A DNA stretch of 64,000 bases from Formicarius rufipectus (Eukaryota; Chordata; Aves; Passeriformes; Formicariidae): assembly GCA_013399695.1 (NCBI GenBank), contig VXAU01002307.1, positions 28,630 through 92,629 on the forward strand, written 5' to 3'. Below the pieces are notes generated by a model, which was not told the DNA's origin, made no database searches, and saw only the letters and a list, made by a program, of their open reading frames with translations. Made by a program: the position numbers and the translations under genes. Each line of letters starts with the position of its first letter. Positions within the stretch are counted from its first letter, which is position 1. Below, one piece after another: positions 48,461 to 60,002 of this stretch.

Positions 48461-50526
48461 GGGAACTGAGCCCAGGTGGCTGATTAGAGGCGTGACTGCT
48501 GTCCAGATGTCTCCCGCCTCCCCTGTCCTGCACACACTAACCACAGATGCTCCCCTCTGCTCCCTACCCCTCCATCAAAAGAGTTTCCCTCCCCAAGCCC
48601 CAGCAGCCAACATAAAGGGCTGTAGGATATCCTGTGAATCAGCAGATATCTGCTGGGTCACATCAGAAAGAGGTGGCACCCAGGTATTTTGGAAGCCCCT
48701 CTGTGCTACACCTGCTACTGCTGCCCAGTGTTAGCCTGGAATTGCAGCAGCACAGAGCTCAGCAGCACTGTACTGCCAGCAGGGAGACGGGTGGGCTGTG
48801 GGAGTGGGGTGAGCCACGTGGGAAGAGCATGGGACAGAAGCAGAACAGAGAGGGTGTCAGGAAGGAGGGACAAGGCTGAGCAAGCTGCCCATCCCTCCCA
48901 CGGGATCTGTTCCAGTTCCTGCCTTATCCTGTAGACTTTAGCTGTGGTGACCCTGCACTGCAGACCATGGAAGGGAGATGTGAGAGCATGGGCATATCTT
49001 TGGGTGGGAGGGCCTGCAGCTAGGCAGGAAGGCTTCTGGTGCCCCCTTCCCACTCCCCTTCTGCCCACTGCTGGGATGGGCCTCTGGCCACTCTGGTGGT
49101 CTGGCAGCTTTGTCCCCAGCAGGTGTGCTGAGGCTGCTCTGAATGCTTGGTCAGTGCCAGGGCTTGTGCTAAGAGCCACTAGCCTCTCTGGACCTGAGCC
49201 TAGTGTCCCTGTGGGGATGGGGCTTGCCGACTTCACAGTGACAGTAGCACAGTATGGCTCTGATGAGGTGTTGGATTCCTCCCACCTGCTCTGGCATCTG
49301 CACAATGTCCAGGGCACTGCAGTGTTCACAAACACCAAGGTATCACCTTTTCTGACAAGTTCCCAGAACTGTTCCTGAGATGTGGGACCCCTCAGTGCCT
49401 CACACCTTGTGGTACATCTGAGCCTCACCTGGAGCACCATGGCTGGCTGGAGCTGAGAAGGACACAGACTACCTTGGAGAAAATGATGCAAAGTGATGTA
49501 GATCAAGTGACCTGAAGCATCATGGAAAGCTAATAGGGCCTTGCAGCTTCCTTGAGCATCTCTCCAGAGACTGCTGAAATGCTTCAGAGAGAACAGGCTG
49601 AATCCCTACACTGCAGCTCCCACAGCTGCACCAGTTGGCTCTGCCCAGTCCTTCAGGAGCCACGTGCAGAGGCAGCATCTCCATGTGCGGCCCATGCACA
49701 CATTTTCCAGGAGAGGCATGGATCCAGGACTGAAGCCACTGCTTCAGATCCTGCTTTGGCACAGGATGGGCCAAAAACACTCCCTGGCCAAGGCGGTGCT
49801 GGTCCCTGCAGCAGGAGCCAGTGCCAGCTCTGCAACTCTTTACTTCTGGGCTTTGCCAGCACTGTGGGGTCTGAGCAGCCCTTGCCATTTCTTGCTATCT
49901 TGAGCCAGTGACCTTAGCACCCTGGAGCAAAGTACTTCCCTTCCTTGCTTCCCACCTGGATGCTGAGTGCCTGAGGCAGCTGTCTGAGGGCAGAGGGGTT
50001 CTTACAGCAAGCACAGGCAGACTCCAGGCATCCCAGAGGTGTTGGGTACACTGGCCACTGGGTACACTCACACCTCCACTGGGAAGGGGAGGGCTTGGCC
50101 CACAGGACAGCCAGCTTTGCCCAGGCATTTGGGGAAGAGCCCCGTGCTGGTACAGAGCTGGGAGCAGCCTCCTGGGAGAGATGGCTGGGTGGGAGAGAAA
50201 CCAGTGGGACAGGGCAGTAACAGCATTCCCAAAGCAGGGTCAAAATTACTGTGAAAATACAGATCCAGCCTCACCCTGACGCTGGGGCATGGAGTCAGTC
50301 CTGACTAGCACTGGAGGGAGAGGGTGGGTCCAGTATAGTAATTCCTAATCAAGAGATTGGACGAATAATGCTGGCCTCTGGTGACTGGCAGGTGTCTGCA
50401 GCCAGGGATAACTGCAGTGGCTCAGCACAGGGGTGCTGGGCTCTGGGGTGCCTTAGTGCCTTGAAATTCAGCAGAAGACTTCTTCTTACCCCACAACCAC
50501 AGATGTTACGGTCTCAATATGTGTCA

Positions 50527-50870
50527 TCATGGAGTCACAGAATGGTTTGGGTTGGAAGGGACCTTAAAGTTCCTCTTGTTCCATCACCAGCCATGGGCAG
50601 GGACACCTTCCACTAGCCCAGGTTGCTTCAAGCTCTGTCCAACCTGGCCTTGGACACCTCCAGGGATGGGGCAGCCACAGCTTCTCCAGGCAACCTGTCC
50701 TAGTACCCCACTAACTCTGAGTAAAGAGCTTCTTCCTAACATCCACTCTAAATCTCTATTGGTTTAAAACCTTTTCCTCTTCTGTCACTATCTGCCTGGG
50801 TAAAAAGTCCCTCTATCTCTTTTTTAATAAACCCGTTTAGATACTGTAAGGCTGCAATGGAGTCTCCATC
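50527..50870 (-). repeat. CR1 LINE fragment
   Basis: Antisense CR1 with an intact 3' end: GAGTCACAGAATGGTTTGGG, TTGGAAGGGACCTTAAAG, the CATGGGCAGGGACACCTTCC block, GCAGCCACAGCTTCTCCAGG and CTTCTTCCTAACATCCA. Confidence 0.9.
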
Positions 50871-51829
50871 AGTGATGAGGACATAATAGGAGTTGATTTG
50901 TCAGACACCTACCTACATGGCTGCTGTGATTCTGTCCCTTGGAAAGAAAGTGGTTGGAGTCAGTTCAGAAGAGGGATGAACATCCAGGATCTCACTGTAG
51001 AGGATTTTAAAGGACTAGTCTCTAGGCAGCAGCCCATGGGCTGGGTGCACTGGGGTGATGCTGTCTGCCTGTCACCCTGCCTGCAGGGGAAGGGACCGGA
51101 CTTCAAACCCAACCCAGCACTGCTCCTCCTTCTTGTTGAGCTAGACTGTCATCTGGATGGCACAGAAGCCTCATGATTGGCTCAGATCCAGGCTGACTGG
51201 ATCTGCTGGGCAAAATCACAAATCCTATAGAACCGGAGGGGGCAAATTCTCACCATTTATTGTTTTGCTAAGCTCTGATTAGCAAGATTTGTTTTCAGGA
51301 GTCCTGCCTGTGCAAGAACCTGCAAAGAAGTTCACGGTGAACCCCAAAGCCTTGTCACACCTCCATAACTGAAGGATGGAGGCAGATGCCTCCTGCTCTC
51401 CCTCTTCCCATCAGCCCCAATTCCTGCCTCTGACTGATGGGGCTGCAGAGACTGGATACACTGAGACCATTGAGAAGCTGGTGCAACCCCTGATGGAGTT
51501 TTATTCCTGAGGGTTTCAGAGAGAGGTCAAACCCAGCAACAGCAGCCTGGATTGAGGTCGTGAGAGGTACACTGTGGTGAGGAGGAGAAGGAAGATGGAA
51601 GCTAATTCTAGCTAATCCACAAGCAGGACTGCTGCCTGTGCTGCAGGCTCCCCTGCACCACAACCCTGCCGTGGTTCAGGCATAGAGGGAGACCAGTGCT
51701 TCTGGGCAAGGTGGGGGTCCCAGGGGAGTCCACTGAGGTTTGGGTTTGTCTTGACTGAACAGTCAAGATATAGAACTCTCCTGGACCTCTACAGACTTTG
51801 CTAGCCAAGCCAGACACATTCCAGTACAG

Positions 51830-52640
51830 AGTCATAGAATGGTTTGGGTTGGAAGGACCATTCAGTCCCATCCTCCTGCCATGGGCAGGGACATCTTCCA
51901 CTAGACCACATTGCTCCAAGCCCTGTCCAACCAGGCCTTGAACACTTCCAAGGATGGAGCAGCCGCAGCTTCTCTGGGCAACCTGTGCCAGGGCCTCACC
52001 ACCCTCACATTGTGTTATTTCTTCCCAGCATCCCATCCAACCCTGTCCTCTGGCAGTGGAAAGACTTTTCCCCTTGTCCTGCCACTCCAGACCCTTGTCC
52101 AAAATCCCTCTCCACCTCTCCTGGAGCCCCTTTAAGCACTGAAAGGGGCTTTCAGGTCTCCCTGGAGCTTTCTCTTCCCCAGGTGGACACCCCCAGTTCT
52201 CCCAGCCTGGCTCTAGAGCAGAAGGGCTCCAGCCCTTGGAGCATCTCGATGTTTTTCCTGTGTCGAGGGCCCCAGAGCTTGGGGCAGCACTGCTGGTGGG
52301 GTCTCATGAGAGCAGAGTTGTTGTTGTTGGCTGGACCTGGCGAACGAAGATTTTGGGCTCAGCCTGTGCAGTGGATGTTTTAGGTGAGGCACAGTGTGCG
52401 CGGAACTGGCCCCACCCCCTTTACTCCTGAGGTTCATTTGCCACGGCCGAGCAGCTCGGACGGTGACAGCGAGTTCCTCGGGATTGGAACCGGCGTCCTC
52501 AGAGGAGGAGCCGCTCCACAGGCGGGGGCCTACGGCACTCGGCCAACGCCCGTCGCTTGAGAGCAGAGTAGAGGGGGGAAAACTCCCTCCCTTGAAGTGC
52601 TGCCTACATTTTTGATGCAGCACTCAGAGCCTGTTCATCA
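51830..52640 (-). repeat. CR1 LINE fragment split by SINE copy B
   Basis: Antisense CR1 with 3' end TCATAGAATGGTTTGGGTTG at 51833 and body to 52318. It resumes after the SINE at 52558 with AGTAGAGGGGGGAAAACTCC and TTTTGATGCAGCACTCAG. The break coincides exactly with the SINE's target-site duplication. This CR1 therefore predates the SINE. Confidence 0.88.
52319..52557 (-). mobile_element. tRNA-derived SINE, copy B, inserted in a CR1
   Basis: This is the second copy of the element at 311-552, same strand, 239 bases, with a short (CAA)n tail at 52319-52330. The A-box-like TGGCCGAGTG lies at 52545-52536 and the B box GGTTCCAATCC at 52491-52481. It is flanked by an exact 12-base duplication TGAGAGCAGAGT (52307-52318 and 52558-52569). 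It interrupts a CR1 fragment whose sequence resumes after the duplication, so it is a true insertion younger than that CR1. The long spans free of differences between the copies indicate fairly recent activity. Confidence 0.8.
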
Positions 52641-52845
52641 TTCCAGGACCTGCATCCAGCTGTTGGCCACCCTTTCCAGCACAGAGCAAGATCCCATAAA
52701 AGTAATGGACAGCCATGGCTGGAGATGGAGGAACCTGCGACCAGCACCTCGCATGCTCGACAGCTCCCAGGTGACTGTCAGCAGTGTCCCCTGTCCCCAC
52801 TGGCCATCGCCCGTCCCCTGGCCCCTCCACGTGGCCGGCACTCAC

Positions 52846-53092
52846 TGCTGTTGGTGGGCAGGGTCCTGCTGCCGCTGAGGCTGCCCGTCTGTGGCGGGGA
52901 GATGGAGCGGACGGAGCCCGTGTCCTCCTCCTGGGAGCAGCCCGCCTGGATGGCGCGGAGGTAGCTGTGGCTCCGGGATCGGAAGTAGCTGGGCAGAGGC
53001 AGGTCCAGCACCTCCGCAGCCGCTGACTCGGCCTCGCTGTAGGTCGAGTCGCAGACCGCCTCGTACTGCTCCCCCAGCTCCGGCTCGACTGC
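52846..53092 (-). CDS. DLGAP4: DLGAP4 exon with guanylate-kinase-binding repeat SHSYLRAIQ
   Basis: The exon is 247 nt. The acceptor is CCCGTGCAG before GCA GTC GAG (phase 0) and the donor is AGC A followed by GTGAGT. It encodes AVEPELGEQYEAVCDST, YSEAESAAAEVLDLPLPSYF, RSRSHSYLRAIQAGCSQEED and a serine-rich tail ending SRTLPTNS. The RSHSYLRAI repeat is one of the DLGAP motifs that bind the guanylate kinase domain of PSD-95-type scaffolds when the serine is phosphorylated. The YSEAES and LDLPLPSYF blocks are shared with DLGAP1. This exon belongs only to the long isoform. It is separated from the next exon (10201) by a 42.6-kb intron. Confidence 0.96.
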
Positions 53093-54168
53093 CTGCACGG
53101 GAAGAGGAGCAGCCCCAGTCAGCCCCTGCCTGCCGCCGCCGTTCCCTTCCCTCTTTCCCCTTGCCCTGTGCCACTCCTGCGTGGCCCTGCTCAGGGCAGG
53201 GGACACGGGAGGTGCAGTGGTCGGTGCCCAGGCTCTCTGCTGTGAGAGGGAAGAGGACACCCTTCGTGAAGGTGAGAGGGTCCCTGCTTGTGGAATAGGA
53301 GAGACTTACCATGGCAGTGCCTGTGAAACAACCCCCAGCCCCTGACGGTGAGGCTGAGAGCATGTGAGGCTAAAATGTTAGTCCAGCCTCTGCCAGGTCT
53401 CCCTGTCCCAGCACAGGTGGGAGACCCCAGTTTCAGTGAGAGCCGTCCAAGGCAGGTGAAGTCCTGAGGAGGGGAGATGGGGAGAGAGAAAAGGGGAGGT
53501 GTGGGCTGGGGGGCAGTCACCATGCTTGACGAAGGACAGGCTGCCTGGGCTGGGTCTGGGTGGCACCTCAGAACCCATCCCAGCCCCATCTACTCTCAGG
53601 GCCGGGAGGGGGCTTGGGCAGCCAACTGCAGTATGAGCTGGGCAGGGGCAGTTCTGTCACTGCCCCACTTCCCTCCCTCCTTTCCTACAGCCCTGAGCTG
53701 CTTTCCCATGACAGCAGCTGGGCAAACTTGGGCTTGGGAGAGGCTCAGACAGATCAAACCAGAGCCAGGCCAGAGCAGATTGTTCTGAAATATAGGTGAG
53801 ATGCTGAGACTGGCCATGTTGCCCACTTCTGTCTCTCCTGACCCTTTCTTTCTCCTGACTTTCAAGGACATTTTTCCTGCCCAGCTTTGGCACCTGAGCT
53901 CCACAAGATTTGGCTCAAGAAGTTCATCTACTTTCCCTCTAAAACTGATGGTCCCTAAGCCCTTGCTGAGTCCAGAACCAAGCTCTCCGTCTGCCCATCA
54001 GTGCCTGGGTCAGGAATGCTGCCTCCTTCTCCTCTTTTCCTCTTCCTCCTGCTGCTGGCCTGGGCAGGGGCTGACCCCAGAGCCTGCCTCACACCCCACT
54101 GTGGGTGTCTAGGCTGACCTGAGAAAGTTCCGTGAGGAAGGATGAGGGAAATGCCAGTGGGACAATAC

Positions 54169-54219
54169 CTGCTCTCCATGGGTAAATATCTGAGGGATAA
54201 GTGAGGGGGGTCCAAAGAT
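54169..54219 (-). CDS. DLGAP4: DLGAP4 51-nt micro-exon
   Basis: The exon is 51 nt (17 codons), phase 0 at both ends. The acceptor is CTTTCTTCCAG before ATC TTT GGA and the donor is CAG followed by GTATTG. It encodes IFGPPSLIPQIFTHGEQ. I remember mammalian DLGAP4 with IFGQASLIPQLFGHEQQ at the same place, between the SSCI.Q and QYEA exons. Being in phase, it could be a cassette exon; omission would keep the frame. Confidence 0.9.
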
Positions 54220-56904
54220 CTGGAAGAAAGAGTTGGAGAAGGTTAAAGGCCAAGAACAGGGGAGCCCCTCACACAGACAGTCACTGCACAGGGACTGAGG
54301 ACAAGGGGAGTGGGTGAGCCATTCCCTGAGGCCACCATTGCTGACACTTCAATACAAACTTCAGAGCTCGTAAGATTCCAAGTGAGGTGTCACACAGACC
54401 CCTCAAACAGCGGCACTGACACAGCACAGCAAAGCTTCACAGGACACCTCAACCATGGGAGAAGCTGCTGACACCTCAGCCTGTTGTGTGCACCATATAT
54501 CCATGTATATACACAGGGGACACTGGGGACGCACAGTGCTAGGACACCCCTTGGCACACACAGACAGCTGGACAAAGCTGGTGTGGCTCCCAGTAAGCAC
54601 CTGTGGGAAGTCCCCAGCATTGGCGAGCACCCGACAGCACGGCTGGCCAGGAGCAACAATGGGCCTCTGCAGTCCACAGAGCCAGGGGGGTGGGCAGTCT
54701 GAGTGCTCCATATCGGGGAAACTGCCCTTCACTCTGATGGGGCTGGGCTGACCACCTCACTGTTGTCTCTGCTGTCCCTGAGCCAGAAAAAGTCACACAG
54801 AAGCTGTACTGCCTTCCCACCACAGAAAACCATGGCACACACTAGGCATGTGGACTGACCCTGGAGAGACAATGCACTGCCTGTGGGGAGAAATGACACT
54901 TCCTCCTCCTCTGCTTCTCCAGTCTGCAGAACACATCCACTCTCTAGGCTCTGCCCTGCACGAGCAACCATGCTCATGCCCAAGGTGACCCATCTTGTGA
55001 AGAATCCAGGTTCAAACTGTACCCATGGGAAGTGGCTTGGCTCTAGGGGATGGTCTGCACAGGGCTCACAGTGGGGCTTGGCAGTGTTGAGGTCACCAGC
55101 TGTCTCTCTCTGGCTACCTTCGTGTGACAAGGGGATGTTGACATGCACACCCAGTGAACTCCAGACTGCTAGAGGTCTGCAGCGTGCAGCTGAGTAGGGA
55201 CAAAACCAAGCAGAGGGGACTTGTCTGTCAGAGCAGGGGATGCTTCTGTGTGGAAGGACACTGGGGTCTGATTGGACACACAAGAAAGGTGTTGGAGGTC
55301 ACACAAAGGTGAGGACAGGGGAAGAACTGCCTCTCACAGTGACACTAGTGGCCGAACCATCCTGGATGAACAGACATGCAGTTTGTGGGAGGTCTCAATC
55401 CCAACCAGCTGCAGCTGAACTCTAGAATTTGGAGGACAGTGGAAGAGTGTACATGATGGCAGCAGCCCCACGTCTGAGCAAGTGCTGTGGCAGTTGGTGT
55501 GCCCCCAGCATTCCATTGCCACCAATCTGGCTCTGGGGTGTCTGCCTGAGCAGCTTCTGGCATGTCCTGGGCTCCTCAGATCCTTTAGCACCAAGACCCT
55601 TCTGATGACTCCTTGGGGATGCTGCACTCAGCTGCTGAATGGAAGAGCACAGACCCGTTGTCTTCTGCAGAGACCTGGCTTCAGGCATGGACTGACACAC
55701 AAAGGACAAGGACACAGCAGTCCAGATGCCCCCTGTGCACTGAGACACTCAGTAATTCCTGCTGCTGCACAAGGGATGAGACTGACCACAGGGAACAGGT
55801 TTGCCCAGCAATGCCCTGTGCACCTCTGGAGTTCTCCTCCAAGGGTTCCGACTGATCTGGGACAGCAGGAGGTACTAGTCATGGGGCCAGAGGGGTTGGG
55901 CTGGGCCAGAGGAGGACTCAGAGCTCCACACACCTGGAGTGGGACACTGGCAGGGCACACACACTGCTCAACCCCCTTCATCCTTGGGTTCCTAGTGCCC
56001 ACCCCACTGCTGTAACCACTCCTTGTGCTGCCAGCTGCGGTCACTACGCACAGACAGAGCCGGCCCTGTGCGGACATGTGTTCCCATGCAGACATGCATG
56101 AACAGAGACGAGACATGACAGAGACCCAGGGCTATAGTGGACCTGCTGGGTGAAGCCTGTGGAGCCACTGCTGCCCTGGGAACCTTCACCTGGACGGTGA
56201 AAGGGCTGAGATAAGCACACAGGACCTCTGCAAATGCTCATTCTGGCACAAGTTATCTCCTGGCCAGGGGGGCAGCTGGTTTAGAGCCACCTGAGCCCAC
56301 AAGGACACCAGAGTAATCCCAAGACCACTGTGTAGGGAGTTAAACCCAATTTGCATCAACTGCATCCCTGCATCAACTGACACTGGGGTCAGTCCACCCT
56401 GTGGCAAAGGGTTTGCCAACCACCATGAGCACCTCACAGGCTTCCTTGGTTGGTGACCCAGTGCTACAGCATCCCAGGCTGGACATCAGCAGGTGAGGTT
56501 GGCCCAGGCTCTGTACCCACCATCAGGCATGACGAGTTTGCAGCAGGGTTGAACAGCCTTGCAAGTGGCTTCTGGGGGGTGACATGGTGGGACCCTGCAC
56601 CTGGAGCAGCCCTGAGCTTCACCCAGTGCTGTGGAGCACCAATCTGGGCTACAGAACAACTGTGGCAGAACAACTTTGGCTGCACCAGCAGTGTGAGAGG
56701 AGGAAGGAGGTCTAATACGAATCATGATTAAGGAGCTGGTCTTGACACTTTGGTGCAGCTGCAAGGGAACAGCCTGTGCAGTTCCTGGAGTGCAGCCCAT
56801 GCCTTTTTTTAAGTGGGAAGAAGATGATGCTCTCTCTGCCCTGAGCTGGCCTTATCTCTTGCCAGGCTGTGCTGGCAGAGCTGGTCAGCACTTCAGCACC
56901 TCAC

Positions 56905-57019
56905 CTGGTTGATGCAGCTGGACTCATTGACGCTGTCAGAGATCTGGTTATATTCTTCCTCCCACGTTGGGAACTTCGGAGGTAGGAGGATCTCGACAGA
57001 GTCCAGGCGATCCAGGCTC
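56905..57019 (-). CDS. DLGAP4: DLGAP4 exon (SLDRLDSVEILLPP)
   Basis: The exon is 115 nt. The acceptor is CTGCTGGCAG and the first G completes arginine with AG from the 59785 exon. The donor is CAG followed by GTGAGG. It encodes SLDRLDSVEILLPPKFPTWE, then EEYNQISDSVNESSCINQ. The acidic WEEEY block and the NESSCI end match DLGAP4 (mammals: SLDRLDSVDMLLPSKCPSWE). The flanking introns are 2.7 kb on each side. This exon is in the long isoform only. Confidence 0.95.
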
Positions 57020-57460
57020 CTGCCAGCAGAGAGGGAGGATGTGAGGGGTGTCCCCACAGTGGGGGCAGTGCTGGAGCTGTGCAGAAGCAGAGCCACCCCT
57101 GCCCACAGCCCCTCTGCCAGGCACAGGCACTGTGCATCACGGAGACAATGCCGAGCACTGCATCCACTGTTCAGCCCCTTGAGTAGAAGAAAGCACTTCC
57201 TCACCTTGTCAGCCCCTGGAACAGCCTGGCACACAGGTGAAGGATTGTTGGGTGCAGCAGAAGGACAGGGGACAAGATTTCTGGCCCCACTGCCCCCAGG
57301 AATGCACTGCAGGTGCCAGGTTAGTCCAGCTGAACTCCAAGGATCACTTGGGATCTGTGCCAGCCTCCAGAGTCACAGCACTGCCTGGACTGGTAGGAAG
57401 GGGGTGAGAGGTGGAGTAAGAAATGACTTTTAAAGGGTATTTTGTGGATTTTGCAATTGG

Positions 57461-57510
57461 ACACATATCTATATAGATACATAGATATATAGATATATAA
57501 ATATTTGTGT
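57461..57510. repeat. AT-rich simple repeat (ATAGATA-type)
   Basis: Degenerate tandem ATATAGATA/ACATAGATA units lie in the intron upstream of the exon at 57019. Likely a microsatellite. Confidence 0.7.
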
Positions 57511-58424
57511 AGAGGAACCCAAGAAGTCCAAGGGGAGCCAACCTGTCATGACAGTGCTGCAGGAGCAGGGGGGCAGTATTTCTAGGGCAGCTTTGCTGCA
57601 GGCTCTGGGAGAAACTGTCCCCATGACTCCTCCTCTGTGCACGAGAACAGGGCTTACACTAAGCCCAACCTAACGCAGACCTCAACTATGGCCTCAGCTG
57701 AGATACAGGCACACAGAGGCTGCATGAACGTGGAAGGATGGAGGGATGGGGGAAGGAAGAGGTGGGATGTGGGAAGGATGGGCTCTCCTTCTGTTCCACC
57801 AAGAGACCCTGTTTGAAGCAGTCCTTGTCACTGACTGGGTAGATATGGTGTAGGACATGGTCAGCCACACAAACTGAGGAGAGCTGTGGGGACTCTCCAG
57901 AGAGAATTGCCTAAAAGAGCCTCTGGTCCTGACAGAGGCCCTCGTGGTGTTGCTTTCCCCACATCTGTCAGGGCTGTGGGTGCAGAGGTCGGTCGCCTGC
58001 CTGGGAGACAGCAGAGCTGAGGGCAGGGCAGAGCCCTGTACAGCATCTGGGCCTCACACGGCACCTCCGGAGTTTCCATTCTGGGGTGGGATGAGAGCGG
58101 GGAGTCATCCCTTCTGCCAGGGGAAATGGAGGGCACACCCAGCCCTTGGTGACCTACTGAGTGGCCAAAGGGCCATGTAAAGCCCCAGGCCTTGTGCTCT
58201 CTGCAGACGGACAGGTTTCCCTCGTGCTGACAGGGTTTTGTCCGTGAGCTCACACCGTAAGCCAGCCGTGTCCTGGAGCGGGCAGCGTCCCCTTCCCGTG
58301 ACATCCCCCTGGCCTTCACTGCCATACCCTGGCAGCCTGCCTGCGGAGAAGCCGAGTCCTGGAGAGCAGCCAGCAGACCCTGGAGGGGCAGAGGCCCTCG
58401 CACAGGGCGGATGATGGCCCCTTG

Positions 58425-58670
58425 GTCGGTGCCTTGCCGCAGCTCTGGCTGTCCCTGGCCCCTCCTGGCCCAGCCCCATCGCGGCTCCCCGGGCCGGCGG
58501 GACGGGCACCAGGTGGCGGCCGCGCTCCGCTCCAGTCCCGTCCGGGCCGCAGAGCCCCCCTCGCCCCGCTCCTGCCCTCGCCAGAGCTCCAGCCGGGACA
58601 AGCCCCGATCGGAGCCCACCGGGGGCCCCGTTTTCAGCAGCCGCATCCCTGCGGCCCCAGCCCCCCGCCA
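58425..58670. promoter_or_regulatory. Intronic CpG island between two DLGAP4 exons
   Basis: A CpG-dense block lies in the intron between exons 59785 and 57019. Long open frames exist on both strands here, as expected in GC-rich DNA, and resemble no protein I know. On the plus strand a good donor (CTCTAG followed by GTAGGT) occurs near 58796, compatible with an antisense RNA. A minus-strand alternative first exon is also possible but no phase-matched donor was convincing. Confidence 0.4.
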
Positions 58671-59784
58671 CTTCCCAGACCTTTCCCAGCATTATCCCAC
58701 GCTCTGGCTGAGCCCAGCGCTCAAGGCAACTCAGATCCCGATGGACACGGTCCGGATGGGCAATGCCCACGGCAGGAGGAACCCCAGCCTCTCTAGGTAG
58801 GTATTTCGCAGCAGAGACCCCATGACCCCTCTCTGCTCCCCGGAGGTGGGTGTGACGGCTGGAATAGGGATGGATCCGTAGCAGGCATTTCCATGGCTCC
58901 ACACAACTGATTTTGTCACCATTGCCCAGAAGAAAGCAGCATCTGATCTCAATCAGAAGCCTCCGGGAGGGGTCTCCACCCTGCCTGCACCCTGCTTTCC
59001 TCTGCCTGCTGACCCTTAGCAGTTCATCTGGGATGGCTCCTGCTTCCTCCTGCCCCTCTGTACCACTCACACCTCCCAAGCTGCAGCATCCAAAACACTC
59101 ACAGTCTCCAGGTACCTTGACCTGGGAAGTAGAGCAGCTGGTAAGGATGCAGGTCATGGCTCACACACGCCCTGTCCTGCAGGACCAGTCTCTGGCCCAG
59201 CAAATGGGCTGTGCTCCCCTAGCTCTCCTGTCTGGCTGGCTCAAACCGCTGTGTCTTCCTCTCTTAACACCTGGTGCTAAACCTCTCAGCTCCTCACTCC
59301 TGGCCTCGGGATTCACCCAGCCCAGTGTGCTAACCTTCTGACGTCTGTAAAGCAAAGCAGTTGTCACAGAGACGCAGCAGGCCTTGGGCTGTGGGCAAAG
59401 TGTCCTGAGCCATGCTGGGTCAGCAGCTTCCACATCCCAGGTGGGATCTCTGCACTCCCCCAGAGGAGAAGATGGTTGGAGAAGAAATCCCCACAGCTCC
59501 ATCAGAAGAGTACTGTCCCCATCACTGAGGGGACAGGGACCTGGAGCAGCTCCTAATGCCAGAGCTATCTGGAATTATCAGGATGGGGAGCTCTCTCAAT
59601 TTCTCTGCCACATCTCCTCTTGTTCCACTTGTCTCATATCTCTGCCCTGTGGGCAGCCTGAGCTTGGGTGCAGGAGCCCCACTTGGGGCCGCTGTGGGGT
59701 GCTGCTACTGGCCAGACCTCGAGGCCTGCTCCAGGGTTGGCCCTGGGGACCTGTGCAGAGCTCCCAGAGGAGCTCCAGCATTAC

Positions 59785-60002
59785 CTTTGTGTGGTGCTCT
59801 GCTCACTCAGGGACTGTTGTGTGGCCTTGAGGTAACTCTGCCTCCGAGCTGCAGTTTTCGGGGATGGTTTGGGGCTGGTTTCTGAGTCTTCACTATCATC
59901 ATCCCCCATGGCTTTGATGTAACTCCCGCTCCGCATGCGCCGGCACGGGATCTCGCTGTCCTTGTCCCTGGACAGTGTGTTGTTCCACTCCCCCTGAGGC
60001 AC
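59785..60002 (-). CDS. DLGAP4: DLGAP4 exon with two guanylate-kinase-binding repeats
   Basis: The exon is 218 nt. The acceptor is CTTGTAG before GTG CCT CAG (phase 0) and the donor is AAG followed by GTAATG with phase 2 out. It encodes VPQGEWNNTLSRDKDSEIP, CRRMRSGSYIKAMGDDDSED, SETSPKPSPKTAARRQSYLK and ATQQSLSEQSTTQ(R). SGSYIKAM and RQSYLKAT are tandem DLGAP repeats that dock on the guanylate kinase domain of DLG/PSD-95. It is the most 5' coding exon inside the window. The protein upstream of V lies beyond 64000. Confidence 0.96.

Larger units (their letters stand above)
10202..52845 (-). other. DLGAP4: 42.6-kb DLGAP4 intron with retroelements and two CpG islands
   Basis: This is the long intron between exons 52846 and 10201. 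Recognised content is listed separately: CR1 pieces, the solo LTR at 30.4 kb, the LINE at 35.9 kb, CpG islands at 37.6 and 43.4 kb, and SINE copy B. The remaining stretches hold no coding exon, tRNA or structured RNA that I can support: 10202-15830, 16079-20799, 20906-29842, 30763-35857, 36654-37202, 38166-42929, 43831-47672, 48461-50526 and 50871-51829. Small open frames throughout look like chance. Confidence 0.7.
53093..59784 (-). other. DLGAP4: DLGAP4 introns between long-isoform exons
   Basis: The three introns are 53093-54168, 54220-56904 and 57020-59784. Apart from the ATAGATA repeat near 57.5 kb and the CpG island near 58.5 kb, they show no recognisable element or gene. Confidence 0.7.

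Noticed and set aside
57861..59157. Minus-strand open frames of 261 and 350 codons
   Set aside because: They lie in a GC-rich CpG island within an intron, resemble no known family and contain low-complexity sequence; likely chance.
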